From Collinsella sp. (GTDB lineage Bacteria > Actinomycetota > Coriobacteriia > Coriobacteriales > Coriobacteriaceae), in NCBI GenBank assembly GCA_019414445.1, contig DXMA01000008.1, forward strand, positions 1 to 64,000: a stretch of 64,000 nucleotides of DNA, written 5' to 3'. Shown one piece after another: positions 9,500-18,378 of the stretch. The notes under the pieces are model-generated. The model saw only the letters and a list, made by a program, of their open reading frames with translations. It was not told the origin of the DNA and searched no databases. Every line of letters starts with the position of its first letter. The first letter of the stretch is position 1. Made by a program: the position numbers and the translations under genes.

Positions 9500-10604
9500 A
9501 ATGACCGTTGCTATTGCAGCCGGCGGCACGGCCGGGCACATCAACCCCGCGCTCGCCTTGGCCGAAGAGCTGCGTGACCGTGGCCACCACGTTGTGTTCG
9601 TGGGCCAGTCGCGCAAGCTCGAGGGTCGTCTGGTCCCCGAGGCTGGGTTTGATTTTGTGCCCATTACGGTCACGGGCTTCGACCGCTCCCGTCCTTGGAC
9701 GGCGCTGACCTCGCTGTGGCGTGTCAACAAAGCCAAGCGTGCGCTCGCCAGTCATTTCTCAAAGGTCGGCAAGCCCGATGCCGCCATTGGTTTTGGTGCC
9801 TATGTCGAGGTTCCGCTGCTGGGGTGGTGCAAGGGCGCGGGCGTTCCGTATCTGCTGCATGAGCAGAACTCTGTTCCGGGCCTGGCCAACAAGATGATGA
9901 ACTCCCACGCCGCCCGCGTGTGCATCTCGGTGCCGGCAGCGCGTTCGGTCTTTGAGCGCGAAGGTGACCCTGACCACGTGCTCATGACCGGCAACCCCGT
10001 ACGTCGCTCGGTGATCGAGGGCGATCGCGCTCGCGGCCGCAAGGCACTTGGCGTTCCCGAGGACGCTACGCTGCTGCTCGTCTTTGGCGGTTCACTTGGC
10101 GCCCAGCACCTCAACGAGCGTGTGGCTTCGCTCAAAAACGAGCTGCTTTCGCGCAAGAACCTCTATGTGTTGCATTCGACGGGTGCCGACGGCTTTGAGG
10201 AGACCGAGCGCGCTTTGGCGCTGACGCCCGAGGAGGCGAAGCGTTACCGCGTCCAGCCTTACATCGACAACATGGGCGATATGCTGGCTGCTGCCGATTT
10301 GGTGCTCTCGCGTTCGGGCGCATCGAGCGTGGCCGAGATCGCTGCACTCGCCGTGCCTTCGGTGCTCGTGCCGTACCCGCATGCGACGGCCGACCACCAA
10401 ACCACCAATGCCCGTTATCTGGTCGACGCTGGGGCCGGCGTGCTCTGCGCCGATGCCGATATCGACGGTTCTGCCTTTGCCGATGAACTGCTGCACCTGG
10501 TCGATGACGCGGCGGCGCGCGACGCCATGCGTCAGGCGGCGCGTGGTCTGGCTCAGGATAGGGCCGCCGCTCTTCTGGCGGATGCGGTAGAGGGTTTGCG
10601 TTAG
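9489..10604 (+). CDS. murG: UDP-GlcNAc:lipid I N-acetylglucosaminyltransferase MurG
   Basis: MurG converts lipid I to lipid II on the inner face of the membrane. The 371-residue GT-B enzyme shows the GGTAGHINP loop near residue 11, HEQNSVPG, GGSLGAQHLN and the C-terminal donor-site motif LSRSGASSVAEI. The ATG at 9489 lies inside the end of ftsW with GAAGGGA just upstream, indicating translational coupling. An in-frame GTG at 9471 is less likely. Confidence 0.96.
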   Translation: MTDKMTVAIAAGGTAGHINPALALAEELRDRGHHVVFVGQSRKLEGRLVPEAGFDFVPITVTGFDRSRPWTALTSLWRVNKAKRALASHFSKVGKPDAAIGFGAYVEVPLLGWCKGAGVPYLLHEQNSVPGLANKMMNSHAARVCISVPAARSVFEREGDPDHVLMTGNPVRRSVIEGDRARGRKALGVPEDATLLLVFGGSLGAQHLNERVASLKNELLSRKNLYVLHSTGADGFEETERALALTPEEAKRYRVQPYIDNMGDMLAAADLVLSRSGASSVAEIAALAVPSVLVPYPHATADHQTTNARYLVDAGAGVLCADADIDGSAFADELLHLVDDAAARDAMRQAARGLAQDRAAALLADAVEGLR

Positions 10605-10701
10605 TTAGACGGGATATCGTCGGTCGCCCTCGCGCTGATGCGGTAGGTGCGGTACAGTTAACGGGTTACAGGCAGTGTTTACGCAAGGAGTACACGAGCA
10701 C

Positions 10702-12120
10702 ATGGCTGATTCCCAGACTGCAACCTCCGCGCCCGAGTTTAAGAGCGCCCACTTTATCGGTATCGGCGGCGCCGGCATGAGCGGCATCGCCCTCGTTCTG
10801 CACGAGCGCGGTTATGCCGTTACCGGCTCCGACCTTAAGACGTCACGTTATATCCGCCAGCTTACCCGCGCTGGTGTGAAGGTGCATGTGGGCCATGAGG
10901 CCGCCACGATCGACGAGGTCAAGCCCGACGTGGTTGTTGTCTCCACCGCTATTCCGGAGTCCAACCCTGAACTCGTGCGCGCTCGCGAGCTTGGTATTCC
11001 CGTGTGGCCCCGTGCCAAGATGCTCTCTGCTTTGGGCCACGGCTACACCACCGTCGCTGTTGCCGGCACGCATGGCAAGACCACCACGTCTTCGATGTGC
11101 GCCACCATGCTCGACCGCATGGGCCTGGATCCGAGCTTCTTGATCGGCGGCATCGTCGAGGGCTATGACACGAACGGCAAGAACGGCTCGGGCGACTACT
11201 TTGTCGCCGAGGCCGACGAGTCCGACAGCTCCTTCCTGTTCCTGAACCCCAACGTGGTCATTGTGACCAACGTCGAGGCCGACCACCTCGATCACTACTC
11301 GGGTATCGAGGAGATCGAGGCAACTTTCGCCAAATTCATGAGCTTGGTGGGCGAGGACGGCACCGTCATCGTCTGCGGTGAGGACCCGCATCTGGTCGAG
11401 CTCGCCAAGTCGACGGGCCGTCACGTGCTTTCCTACGGCTTTGCCGAGAGCAACGACATCGTCTGCATGCACCCGGATGTCAAGGGCATCCAGAGCGACT
11501 TTATCGTTCGCTTTGAGGACGGCACTGAGCACGCTGTGGAGATCAAGAGCAATCCCGGTCGCCACAACATGCTCAACGCCACGGCGGTGCTCACCGTCGC
11601 CCATGTCCTGGGCCTTGACATCGACGCCGCCGCCAAGGCGCTCTCGAGCTTTGAGGGCGTCCGCCGTCGCTTTACCCACGTGGGCGATATCGATGGCATC
11701 ACCGTGGTCGATGATTACGGCCATCACCCCACCGAGATCAAGGCGACGCTTGCTGCTGCTTCGTCGCTGGGCTACAAGCACGTCGACGTCGTGTTCCAGC
11801 CGCACCGCTATTCGCGCCTGCAGGCCCTGTGCGACGACTTTGCCGATGCATTTGCCAATGCCGATAAACTGCTGCTGATTGATGTGTTCTCGGCTGGCGA
11901 GATGCCCATTCCGGGTGTCACCTCTAAGATGCTCGCCGATACCGTGCGCGCCAAGCATCCTGGCAAGGAGGTCGTGTATTGCTCCAGCCGTCTTGAGCTC
12001 AATCAGGAGCTCGAGCAGATGGTGGGCGAGGGCGACCTGCTGCTCACCATGGGTGCCGGTGACGTTACGACCGTCGGCCCCGAGTTCATTGAGTATCTGA
12101 CTGCCAAGAAAGACGCTTAA
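10702..12120 (+). CDS. murC: UDP-N-acetylmuramate--L-alanine ligase MurC
   Basis: MurC attaches L-Ala to UDP-MurNAc, the first committed amino-acid addition. The 472-residue ligase has the N-terminal glycine-rich motif GIGGAGMSGIA, the P-loop GTHGKTTTSSM near 122, EADESDSSF, NVEADHLDHY and DDYGHHPTEI. The ATG at 10702 has AAGGAG 11 nt upstream; a GTG at 10675 in the same frame is less favoured. The ~97-nt gap after murG is the largest in this stretch. Confidence 0.96.
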   Translation: MADSQTATSAPEFKSAHFIGIGGAGMSGIALVLHERGYAVTGSDLKTSRYIRQLTRAGVKVHVGHEAATIDEVKPDVVVVSTAIPESNPELVRARELGIPVWPRAKMLSALGHGYTTVAVAGTHGKTTTSSMCATMLDRMGLDPSFLIGGIVEGYDTNGKNGSGDYFVAEADESDSSFLFLNPNVVIVTNVEADHLDHYSGIEEIEATFAKFMSLVGEDGTVIVCGEDPHLVELAKSTGRHVLSYGFAESNDIVCMHPDVKGIQSDFIVRFEDGTEHAVEIKSNPGRHNMLNATAVLTVAHVLGLDIDAAAKALSSFEGVRRRFTHVGDIDGITVVDDYGHHPTEIKATLAAASSLGYKHVDVVFQPHRYSRLQALCDDFADAFANADKLLLIDVFSAGEMPIPGVTSKMLADTVRAKHPGKEVVYCSSRLELNQELEQMVGEGDLLLTMGAGDVTTVGPEFIEYLTAKKDA

Positions 12121-12125
12121 GTCTA

Positions 12126-13037
12126 ATGGGTCTGTTTAACGCCGTCATGGCGCTCTCGGGCATGATCGACACGGATGTGATCGAGGACGAGCGCCTTGCG
12201 CGTCATACGAGCTATCGTATCGGCGGCAAGGCCGACCTCTTTGTGACGTGCCATAGCTATCATGCCCTTCGCCGCGCCGTGGCGGTGCTCGATCGCGAGC
12301 AGGTGCCGTGGGTCATCATCGGCAAGGGCTCCAATCTGCTGGTTGCCGATGGCGGTTATCGCGGTGCCGTCATTTCGCTCGGACGTGAGTTTCAGCGCAC
12401 GGTTGTTGCCGATGACGGTTGTACGCTGACGGTCGGTGCGGGCGTGATGTTTGCGCGCCTGGTCAACGATGCCCTGTCGCGTAGCCTCTCGGGCCTTGAG
12501 TTTGCCGTTGGCATCCCTGGGTCGGTCGGCGGTGCGATATCTATGAATGCCGGCACACGGACCGAGTGGATTGGCTTGCTGGTTGAGGATGTCGTAACGT
12601 TTGACCCGGCATCCGGTATCAAGCATTATGCGGGGTCCGAGATCACTTGGGGCTACCGCGAATGTAGCCTTCCCCGCAATGAGATCATCCTCGAGTGCGT
12701 GCTCAAACTTAAACCGGCGCCCAAGGCCGACATTCGCGAGCGCATGGAGCGGTACCTGACGAGGCGCAAGCGTACGCAGCCCATGGGTCGCGCATCCTGC
12801 GGGTCGGTCTTTCGCAACCCGCCCGATGCGAGTGTGGGCAAGCTTATCGAGGATTGTGGATTAAAGGGTTTTTCGATTGGCGGCGCGGAAGTTTCGCCCG
12901 TTCACGCTAATTTTATCGTTAATAACGGAACTGCCTCGGCCGATGACGTTGCCGCGGTTATCAGACATGTGCACGGAAAGGTGAGGGAGGCGTATGGCAT
13001 CGAGCTCAGACCGGAAGTTAAATTCCTCGGCTTCTAG
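12126..13037 (+). CDS. murB: UDP-N-acetylenolpyruvoylglucosamine reductase MurB
   Basis: FAD- and NADPH-dependent reductase making UDP-MurNAc. The 303-residue length matches the type IIa form. Visible features: RHTSYRIGGKADLF near 23, GKGSNLL for FAD binding, GIPGSVGGAISMNAG, the catalytic-region segment PMGRASCGSVFRNP, and GLKGFSIGGAEVS. It overlaps ftsQ by 44 nt at its 3' end, so the pair is likely translationally coupled. Confidence 0.95.
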   Translation: MGLFNAVMALSGMIDTDVIEDERLARHTSYRIGGKADLFVTCHSYHALRRAVAVLDREQVPWVIIGKGSNLLVADGGYRGAVISLGREFQRTVVADDGCTLTVGAGVMFARLVNDALSRSLSGLEFAVGIPGSVGGAISMNAGTRTEWIGLLVEDVVTFDPASGIKHYAGSEITWGYRECSLPRNEIILECVLKLKPAPKADIRERMERYLTRRKRTQPMGRASCGSVFRNPPDASVGKLIEDCGLKGFSIGGAEVSPVHANFIVNNGTASADDVAAVIRHVHGKVREAYGIELRPEVKFLGF

Positions 13038-14250
13038 AGCATCGAAACCCACCTTCCGCCGCGCCGGAGGGCGTTCCGGCGCGCCTGCCAAACCTCAACG
13101 CAATACCGTCGCGCACTCTAAGCTTGTCGGGCATGCTCGACAGACCAGTCGTCCGGTTGTCGGCTCGCAGCTCGGCAATCGTCCGGCCGCAAAAAAGTCC
13201 TCGCGTCCCTCGCTGACGTCAAAGCCTGTTATGGGCGCCAAGCCTGCCCGTCCCATGGCAACTCCTAAGCCCTCGACGGGAACTAAGGCGGCGCGTCCGG
13301 GTCGCACGCTTGGCGCATCGAAACCGCGCTCGCTGACATCGGTGCCGGCTACCGCCAAGAAGCCTTCGGGTAAAAAAGGCGTCAACCCGTTGTCTTCACT
13401 TGGGGCGATGGCAAATAAAACGTCAGACGCCGCTTCTCTCGTTACAGGCAAAGGCAAAATCGTGGGCGGCGTTCTGGCCGTCTTGGCCGTGCTCGTCGTC
13501 GTTGCTGTCGTGGTGATCAACTCTGGATTGTTTACCGCCACTGATATTCAGATTCAAGGCAGCGAGCATGTGACGAAGCACGATGCTATCCAGCTGATCG
13601 ATTTGCCCGAGGGAACGTCGCTTTTTAACGTCGATCCCGACCAGATTACCGAGGACCTCAAGCAGAACCCGTGGGTCTCGGGCGTGGATGTCCAGCGCCA
13701 GTTCCCACATACGCTCATCATTACGCCGATGGAGCGCAAGGTCATTGCAATTGCCTATATCAGCTCCGATGACCTTGCCTGGGCCATCGGGGATGATGAC
13801 ACCTGGATCGCCCCGCTGTCGACGTCGGTCGAAGTGGATGACCAGGGCAACGTCATCACGACGGGGCAGGGCTCAAATACCCTGACCGGCATTGATGCCG
13901 CGCTGGCGCTCGCTAAGCACTATGGCGCGGTGTTGTTGACTGATGTCTCGGCGGATGTCGCTCCGGTTTCCGGCCAGGCAGTGAGCTCCAAGGCCGTTAA
14001 GGCTGGCTTGGATTATGTGCGTGGTTTTTCGAGCGAGTTCTTGGGACAAGTCAAGGATATTTCCACGCCTTCGGTCGAAGCCATCTCGGCAAACCTCAAT
14101 AACGGCATTGAGGTGTCGCTGGGCGATTCGAACGATATCGTCAAGAAGGAGCGCGTAGTCACCAAGCTGCTTTCGCAGGTAGAGGGCGTAACGTATATCA
14201 ATGTGCGCTCTCCGGGTAACTATACATTTAGGAACGCTCCGACCTCGTAG
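12994..14250 (+). CDS. ftsQ: cell division protein FtsQ/DivIB
   Basis: Bitopic divisome protein of 418 residues. A very long cytoplasmic N-terminus (about 1-150) is rich in Ser, Lys, Pro, Arg and Ala with repeated KP/RP pairs. One membrane span follows near 155-174, then the POTRA domain (TATDIQIQGSEHVTKHDAI) and the FtsQ beta domain. It connects FtsL to the divisome. The basic tail is longer than usual and may bind nucleic acid or acidic lipids; that is inference. The start lies inside murB. Confidence 0.88.
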   Translation: MASSSDRKLNSSASRASKPTFRRAGGRSGAPAKPQRNTVAHSKLVGHARQTSRPVVGSQLGNRPAAKKSSRPSLTSKPVMGAKPARPMATPKPSTGTKAARPGRTLGASKPRSLTSVPATAKKPSGKKGVNPLSSLGAMANKTSDAASLVTGKGKIVGGVLAVLAVLVVVAVVVINSGLFTATDIQIQGSEHVTKHDAIQLIDLPEGTSLFNVDPDQITEDLKQNPWVSGVDVQRQFPHTLIITPMERKVIAIAYISSDDLAWAIGDDDTWIAPLSTSVEVDDQGNVITTGQGSNTLTGIDAALALAKHYGAVLLTDVSADVAPVSGQAVSSKAVKAGLDYVRGFSSEFLGQVKDISTPSVEAISANLNNGIEVSLGDSNDIVKKERVVTKLLSQVEGVTYINVRSPGNYTFRNAPTS

Positions 14251-14449
14251 CGCTGGTTGATGCTTTGTTGAGGGGCCATACCACGCCGTTTATCTGGTTT
14301 GTTTGGTTTTCACGGTCAATTATTTGACTGATACGTTCATAATGTGCAAACATAATACGGTTTACCTTTGCATTTACTTTCAACCTGAAGGTTAATGTGC
14401 GCAGGGGTCGACCCATGCTATGGCTATAACCTTTGTTCGGAGGACCGAC
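14251..14449 (+). promoter_or_regulatory. ftsQ-ftsZ intergenic region, likely ftsZ promoter
   Basis: The 199-nt gap is clearly more AT-rich than its surroundings, as expected for a dedicated ftsZ promoter, although no hexamer pair is convincing. It contains two small inverted repeats: GTCAA at 14315 with TTGAC at 14324, and AACCTGAAGGTT at 14382-14393. Either could be an operator. Confidence 0.4.
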
Positions 14450-15604
14450 ATGCACGAGACAGAGATCAACAACTACCTTGCCGTCATTAAGGTGGTCGGC
14501 GTCGGCGGCGGCGGTACCAACGCGGTCAATCGAATGATCGAAGAGGGCATCCGCGGCGTCGAGTTTGTTGCCATCAACACCGATGCTCAGGCACTCGCGA
14601 TCTCTGATGCCGATATCAAGGTGCACATCGGCACCGACCTTACCCGCGGCCTGGGCGCCGGCGCCAACCCCGAGGTTGGCCGCAAGGCTGCCGATGAGTC
14701 CCGCGACGACATTGCCGAGGCGCTCGCTGGTGCCGACATGGTGTTCATCACCTGCGGCGAGGGCGGTGGCACCGGTACCGGCGCTGCTCCCATCGTTGCC
14801 GATATCGCGATGAACGAGGTCGGTGCGCTGACCGTCGCCGTCGTGACCAAGCCCTTCACCTTCGAGGGCCGCAAGCGCAAGAAGAGCGCCGAGGAGGGCA
14901 TTAAGACCCTCTCCGATTGCGTCGACACCATGATCGTCATCCCTAACGATAAGCTGCTCGACATCGCCGAGAAGAAGACCACCATGCTCGAGGCCTTCGC
15001 GATTGCCGATGGCGTCCTTTCCCAGGGCACCCAGGGCATCACCGACCTCATCACCGTCCCCGGTATCATCAACCTGGACTTCGCCGATGTTAAGACCATC
15101 ATGAAGCAGGCCGGTACCGCCATGATGGGTATCGGTACCTCTTCTGGGGACACCCGTGCCGTCGACGCTGCCCAGCAGGCCATCTCCAGCCCGCTGCTCG
15201 AGAGCTCCATCGATGGTGCCACGCGCGTGCTGCTCTCCATCGCCGGTTCCAAGGACCTGGGCATCCAGGAGATCAGCGACGCCGCCGACGTTGTCGCCAA
15301 CGCCGTCGACCCCGAGGCCAACATCATCTTCGGTACCGTTGTCGACGAGTCCCTGGGCGATCAGGTGCGTATCACCGTCATCGCTACGGGCTTCTCCGAC
15401 TCCAACGTCAACCGTCAGGACGAGCTCTTTGCTGCTCAGCAGTCTCAGAGCAAGGCCGCTGCCTCCGCTGAGCCGCAGCGCACCGCTCCTGCCACGAGCC
15501 CGGCTCAGGCCGCTCCGACCCGCAACGTCGGTGGCACCGAGCTTCCTAACTTCGGCAACGATCAGTTCGAGCTTCCCGACTTCCTGAAGCGCGGTAGCTT
15601 CTAA
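14450..15604 (+). CDS. ftsZ: cell division GTPase FtsZ
   Basis: Tubulin-like GTPase that forms the Z-ring. The 384 residues contain the GTP-binding signature GGGTGTGAAP, the T7-loop region and a C-terminal tail ending ELPDFLKRGSF, the conserved peptide that binds FtsZ tethers. With no ftsA in the window, SepF at 21968 is the likely partner. I chose ATG 14450 because CGGAGGA lies just upstream; ATG 14420 in the same frame has no such site. A terminator follows. Confidence 0.98.
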   Translation: MHETEINNYLAVIKVVGVGGGGTNAVNRMIEEGIRGVEFVAINTDAQALAISDADIKVHIGTDLTRGLGAGANPEVGRKAADESRDDIAEALAGADMVFITCGEGGGTGTGAAPIVADIAMNEVGALTVAVVTKPFTFEGRKRKKSAEEGIKTLSDCVDTMIVIPNDKLLDIAEKKTTMLEAFAIADGVLSQGTQGITDLITVPGIINLDFADVKTIMKQAGTAMMGIGTSSGDTRAVDAAQQAISSPLLESSIDGATRVLLSIAGSKDLGIQEISDAADVVANAVDPEANIIFGTVVDESLGDQVRITVIATGFSDSNVNRQDELFAAQQSQSKAAASAEPQRTAPATSPAQAAPTRNVGGTELPNFGNDQFELPDFLKRGSF

Positions 15605-15630
15605 GTCGTTCTTTGCATTGTTGTGCGCAG

Positions 15631-15660
15631 GGGCGTGTCCGTATGGACGCGCCCTTTTTA
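15631..15660 (+). terminator. ftsZ terminator
   Basis: Ten-bp stem (15631-15640 with 15645-15654, one G-U pair), four-nt loop and a TTTTT run. It ends the dcw unit and separates it from pgeF-pst. Confidence 0.9.
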
Positions 15661-15691
15661 TTTCGACTTTGTAAACTAGAACCTCCAATCT

Positions 15692-15709
15692 CTTTACGTT
15701 CCCTTTACG
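15692..15709 (+). promoter_or_regulatory. PHO-box-like direct repeat
   Basis: CTTTACG occurs at 15692-15698 and again at 15703-15709, a 7-N4-7 arrangement with an 11-nt period. This is the geometry of PhoB/PhoP boxes. It lies about 105 nt upstream of pgeF, the first gene of the unit containing pstSCAB-phoU. The sequence is not a close match to the E. coli consensus, so the assignment rests on geometry and context. Confidence 0.5.
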
Positions 15710-15813
15710 ATTGCCTCCAGCGCAGCAGGTATCCTTTTAGAGAAGTATGACAGCCGTATAAACGCGGACTGCGCGGCGATGCCGCGGTACTTGTGTTATT
15801 AGGAGGCTTTAGT

Positions 15814-16614
15814 ATGGCAGCACGTGCGGACAAAGTTTCGCGTGTCGACCATGATGGAGTTACGTTGGTGGAGGGCGCGACATCCGATGTTCGCTTTGCC
15901 TTCACCGAGCGCGCCGGTGGCGTTTCCGAAGATGCGTACTCCTCACTCAACTTGGGCTCGCATGTTGGCGATGACCCCTTTGCTGTTCAAGAAAATCGTC
16001 GTCGCGCGCTCGAGGCTATGGGTGCCGCCGAGTGCGAGCACAACCTGCTCATTCCCAATCAGGTCCATGGTGACCATATCGTTGCGGTGGCCTCGAACGG
16101 CGCCGATGACCTTGAGGACGTCCGCGAGCAGATTGCTGAGGGCTGCGATGCCATCGTCTGTACGGCGCGTAACGTGCCCGTGCTGCTCTGCTTTGCCGAC
16201 TGCGTTCCCGTGGTGCTGGTGGCCCCTGGCGGATTTGCCGTGGTGCACTCCGGTTGGAAGGGCACGATTGCACGTATTTCTGCCAAGGCGTGCCAGGCGC
16301 TTTGCGATGCTGCCGGCTGCGATGCGAGCGACGTTTCCGCCTATATTGGCCCCCATATCTTGGGTGACGAATATGAGGTATCCCAGGAACTCATGGATCG
16401 CTTTGCCGCCGAGTTCTCTTGCATCGATGCGAATACCTCTCGCATGCTTGATCTTTCCGCTGCCATTCGCGAGGCGCTGGTAGATGTCGGTGTCGACGCG
16501 GATAATATCGTGGATACCCAGCTTTCGACCGTGCGTCAGAACGACCGCTTTTATTCCTACCGTAACGAGGACGGCACCTGTGGGCGCCATGCTGCGATCG
16601 GCGTGATGCTATGA
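15814..16614 (+). CDS. pgeF: PgeF/YfiH-family protein (purine nucleoside phosphorylase, laccase domain)
   Basis: 266-residue member of the DUF152 family. Members are known as multicopper-oxidase-like purine nucleoside phosphorylases, and YfiH acts as a peptidoglycan editing factor that hydrolyses misincorporated UDP-MurNAc-Ser. The metal ligands are recognisable in NQVHGDHIV, CADCVPV and VHSGWKGT. It follows ftsZ in most actinobacteria. ATG 15814 is preceded by AGGAGG. The stop overlaps the pstS start (ATGA), so pstS is coupled to it. Confidence 0.9.
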   Translation: MAARADKVSRVDHDGVTLVEGATSDVRFAFTERAGGVSEDAYSSLNLGSHVGDDPFAVQENRRRALEAMGAAECEHNLLIPNQVHGDHIVAVASNGADDLEDVREQIAEGCDAIVCTARNVPVLLCFADCVPVVLVAPGGFAVVHSGWKGTIARISAKACQALCDAAGCDASDVSAYIGPHILGDEYEVSQELMDRFAAEFSCIDANTSRMLDLSAAIREALVDVGVDADNIVDTQLSTVRQNDRFYSYRNEDGTCGRHAAIGVML

Positions 16615-17447
16615 GAAAGATCGTATCGGTTCTGAGCGCCGCTGTGCTTACGCTTACGCTGTGCGCCTGTTCTTCGGGATCTTCGACCTCTTCCATTACC
16701 GTGGCCGGCTCCACGACCTGCCTTCCTATCGCCGAGATTGCGGCCGAGGGCTTTAAGGAGGAGACCGGCATCGACGTGCTCGTTTCCGGTTTGGGTTCTT
16801 CCGCTGGGATCGAGGCCGTCAGCGCCGGCACGGCCGATATCGCCAGCTCCTCCCGTGGACTCAATGCCGACGAACAGGATCTGGGCCTGACTCCCATCGT
16901 CATTGCCCACGACGGTATCGCGGTCATCGTGAACGACGACAACCCCGTCGATAACCTCTCGACCGAGCAGCTCCGCGATATCTACGCCGGCAAGATTACC
17001 AATTGGAAAGAGGTCGGTGGCGAGGACCTGAGGATTCAGGTCATCAACCGAGACGAGGCGTCCGGTACGCGCGAGGCCTTCCGTACCATCGTGATGGATG
17101 GCACGCCGTTCGATCGCCGCTCGGCTGTTCTTTCGGGTACGGGCCAGGTGCGCGACGTGGTATCTCGTTCGCGTGGGGCCATCGGCTACATTTCGCTGGG
17201 CTTCGTCGATAGCCTCAACGCCAAGACCTCGGTCAAGGCCGTCTCGGTCAATCATGTTGAGGCGTCCGAGAAGACGGTCGCGAGTGGCGGCTATCCCATC
17301 TCGCGCGACCTTTACTTCTTTGTGAAGGGTGTGCCTTCGCAGCAGGCGCAGGATTACATCGACTATGTGACGTCCGAAAAGATGGACAAGCAGATTCGCG
17401 AGGCGGGCTTTATTCCCGTCACCAACGACGAGAAGGGGAGTGAGTAG
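16611..17447 (+). CDS. pstS: phosphate-binding lipoprotein PstS
   Basis: Periplasmic-type phosphate receptor of the Pst ABC importer, 278 residues. An N-terminal signal ends in a lipobox-like LCAC near residue 20, so it should be a membrane-anchored lipoprotein. Phosphate-binding segments include AGSTTCLPI, GLGSSAGIEAV, SSRGL and NRDEASGTREAF. First gene of pstSCAB-phoU, overlapping pgeF by 4 nt. Confidence 0.95.
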   Translation: MRKIVSVLSAAVLTLTLCACSSGSSTSSITVAGSTTCLPIAEIAAEGFKEETGIDVLVSGLGSSAGIEAVSAGTADIASSSRGLNADEQDLGLTPIVIAHDGIAVIVNDDNPVDNLSTEQLRDIYAGKITNWKEVGGEDLRIQVINRDEASGTREAFRTIVMDGTPFDRRSAVLSGTGQVRDVVSRSRGAIGYISLGFVDSLNAKTSVKAVSVNHVEASEKTVASGGYPISRDLYFFVKGVPSQQAQDYIDYVTSEKMDKQIREAGFIPVTNDEKGSE

Positions 17448-17448
17448 C

Positions 17449-18375
17449 ATGGAAGCACAGGAAAACTCCCAGACTGAGCAGAATGTTCAGACGCCCAAGA
17501 AGCGCGAGCTGGCGCTCGTATCGCGCAGTACCTATATCAAGGAGAAGGCGCTGCAGTGGATCTTCTTTGCCTGCGCGTTCTTGGCGGTCGTTACCGTCAT
17601 CCTGATTTTTGTCTTTACCACGTACTCGGCGCTGCCCGTCTTTACTGACATCGGTCTGGCTGACTTCTTTAGCTTTACGTGGGCGCCTTCCGAGGGCCAC
17701 TACGGCATCTTGTCGCTGCTTGCCGGCTCGGGTCTGGTGACCGTCGGTGCGCTCGCCATGGGCGTGCCGCTGGGCGTGGGTACGGCCGTTTACCTGGTCG
17801 AGATTGCCAGCAAGCGCGTGCGCAAGCTCATCAGCCCCGCCGTTGACCTGCTGGCGGGCATACCCTCCATCATCTACGGCTTCTTTGGCATGATCATCAT
17901 CCGCCCGTTTATCGCACAACTGACCGGCGGCCTTGGTTTTGGTGCGCTGACGGCGTGGTTTGTGCTCGCCATCATGATCGTCCCTACCATCACCACGCTC
18001 ACCATCGATGCTCTCAATTCCATTCCCATGGGCATTCGCGAGGCATCGTATGCCATGGGCGCCACAAAGTGGCAGACCATCTATAAGGTCGTGCTACCTG
18101 CCGCGAAGCTGGGTATCGTTGATGCCATCGTGCTGGGTATGGGCCGTGCCATCGGCGAGACCATGGCCGTGCTCATGGTCGTAGGTAACGCCCCGGTTAT
18201 TCCCGACAGCATTGCGAGCCCCATCTCGACGCTCACGAGCCAGATTGCGCTCGACATGAGCTATTCCTCGGGTCTGCACCGCTCGGCGCTGTTCGGCATG
18301 GGTGTGGTCCTGTTTATCATCTCCGCCACGCTGGTGGGTATCGTCCGTCTGATTTCCAAGAAGAAGAGGGGGTAG
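17449..18375 (+). CDS. pstC: phosphate ABC transporter permease PstC
   Basis: Membrane subunit of the Pst importer (308 residues, six spans predicted from hydrophobic runs). The permease EAA-like loop reads IREASYAMGATKWQTIYKVVLPAA. ATG 17449 follows AAGGGGAG at 17433; it lies just past the pstS stop. pstA begins 3 nt after the stop. Confidence 0.95.
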   Translation: MEAQENSQTEQNVQTPKKRELALVSRSTYIKEKALQWIFFACAFLAVVTVILIFVFTTYSALPVFTDIGLADFFSFTWAPSEGHYGILSLLAGSGLVTVGALAMGVPLGVGTAVYLVEIASKRVRKLISPAVDLLAGIPSIIYGFFGMIIIRPFIAQLTGGLGFGALTAWFVLAIMIVPTITTLTIDALNSIPMGIREASYAMGATKWQTIYKVVLPAAKLGIVDAIVLGMGRAIGETMAVLMVVGNAPVIPDSIASPISTLTSQIALDMSYSSGLHRSALFGMGVVLFIISATLVGIVRLISKKKRG

Positions 18376-18378
18376 GCT

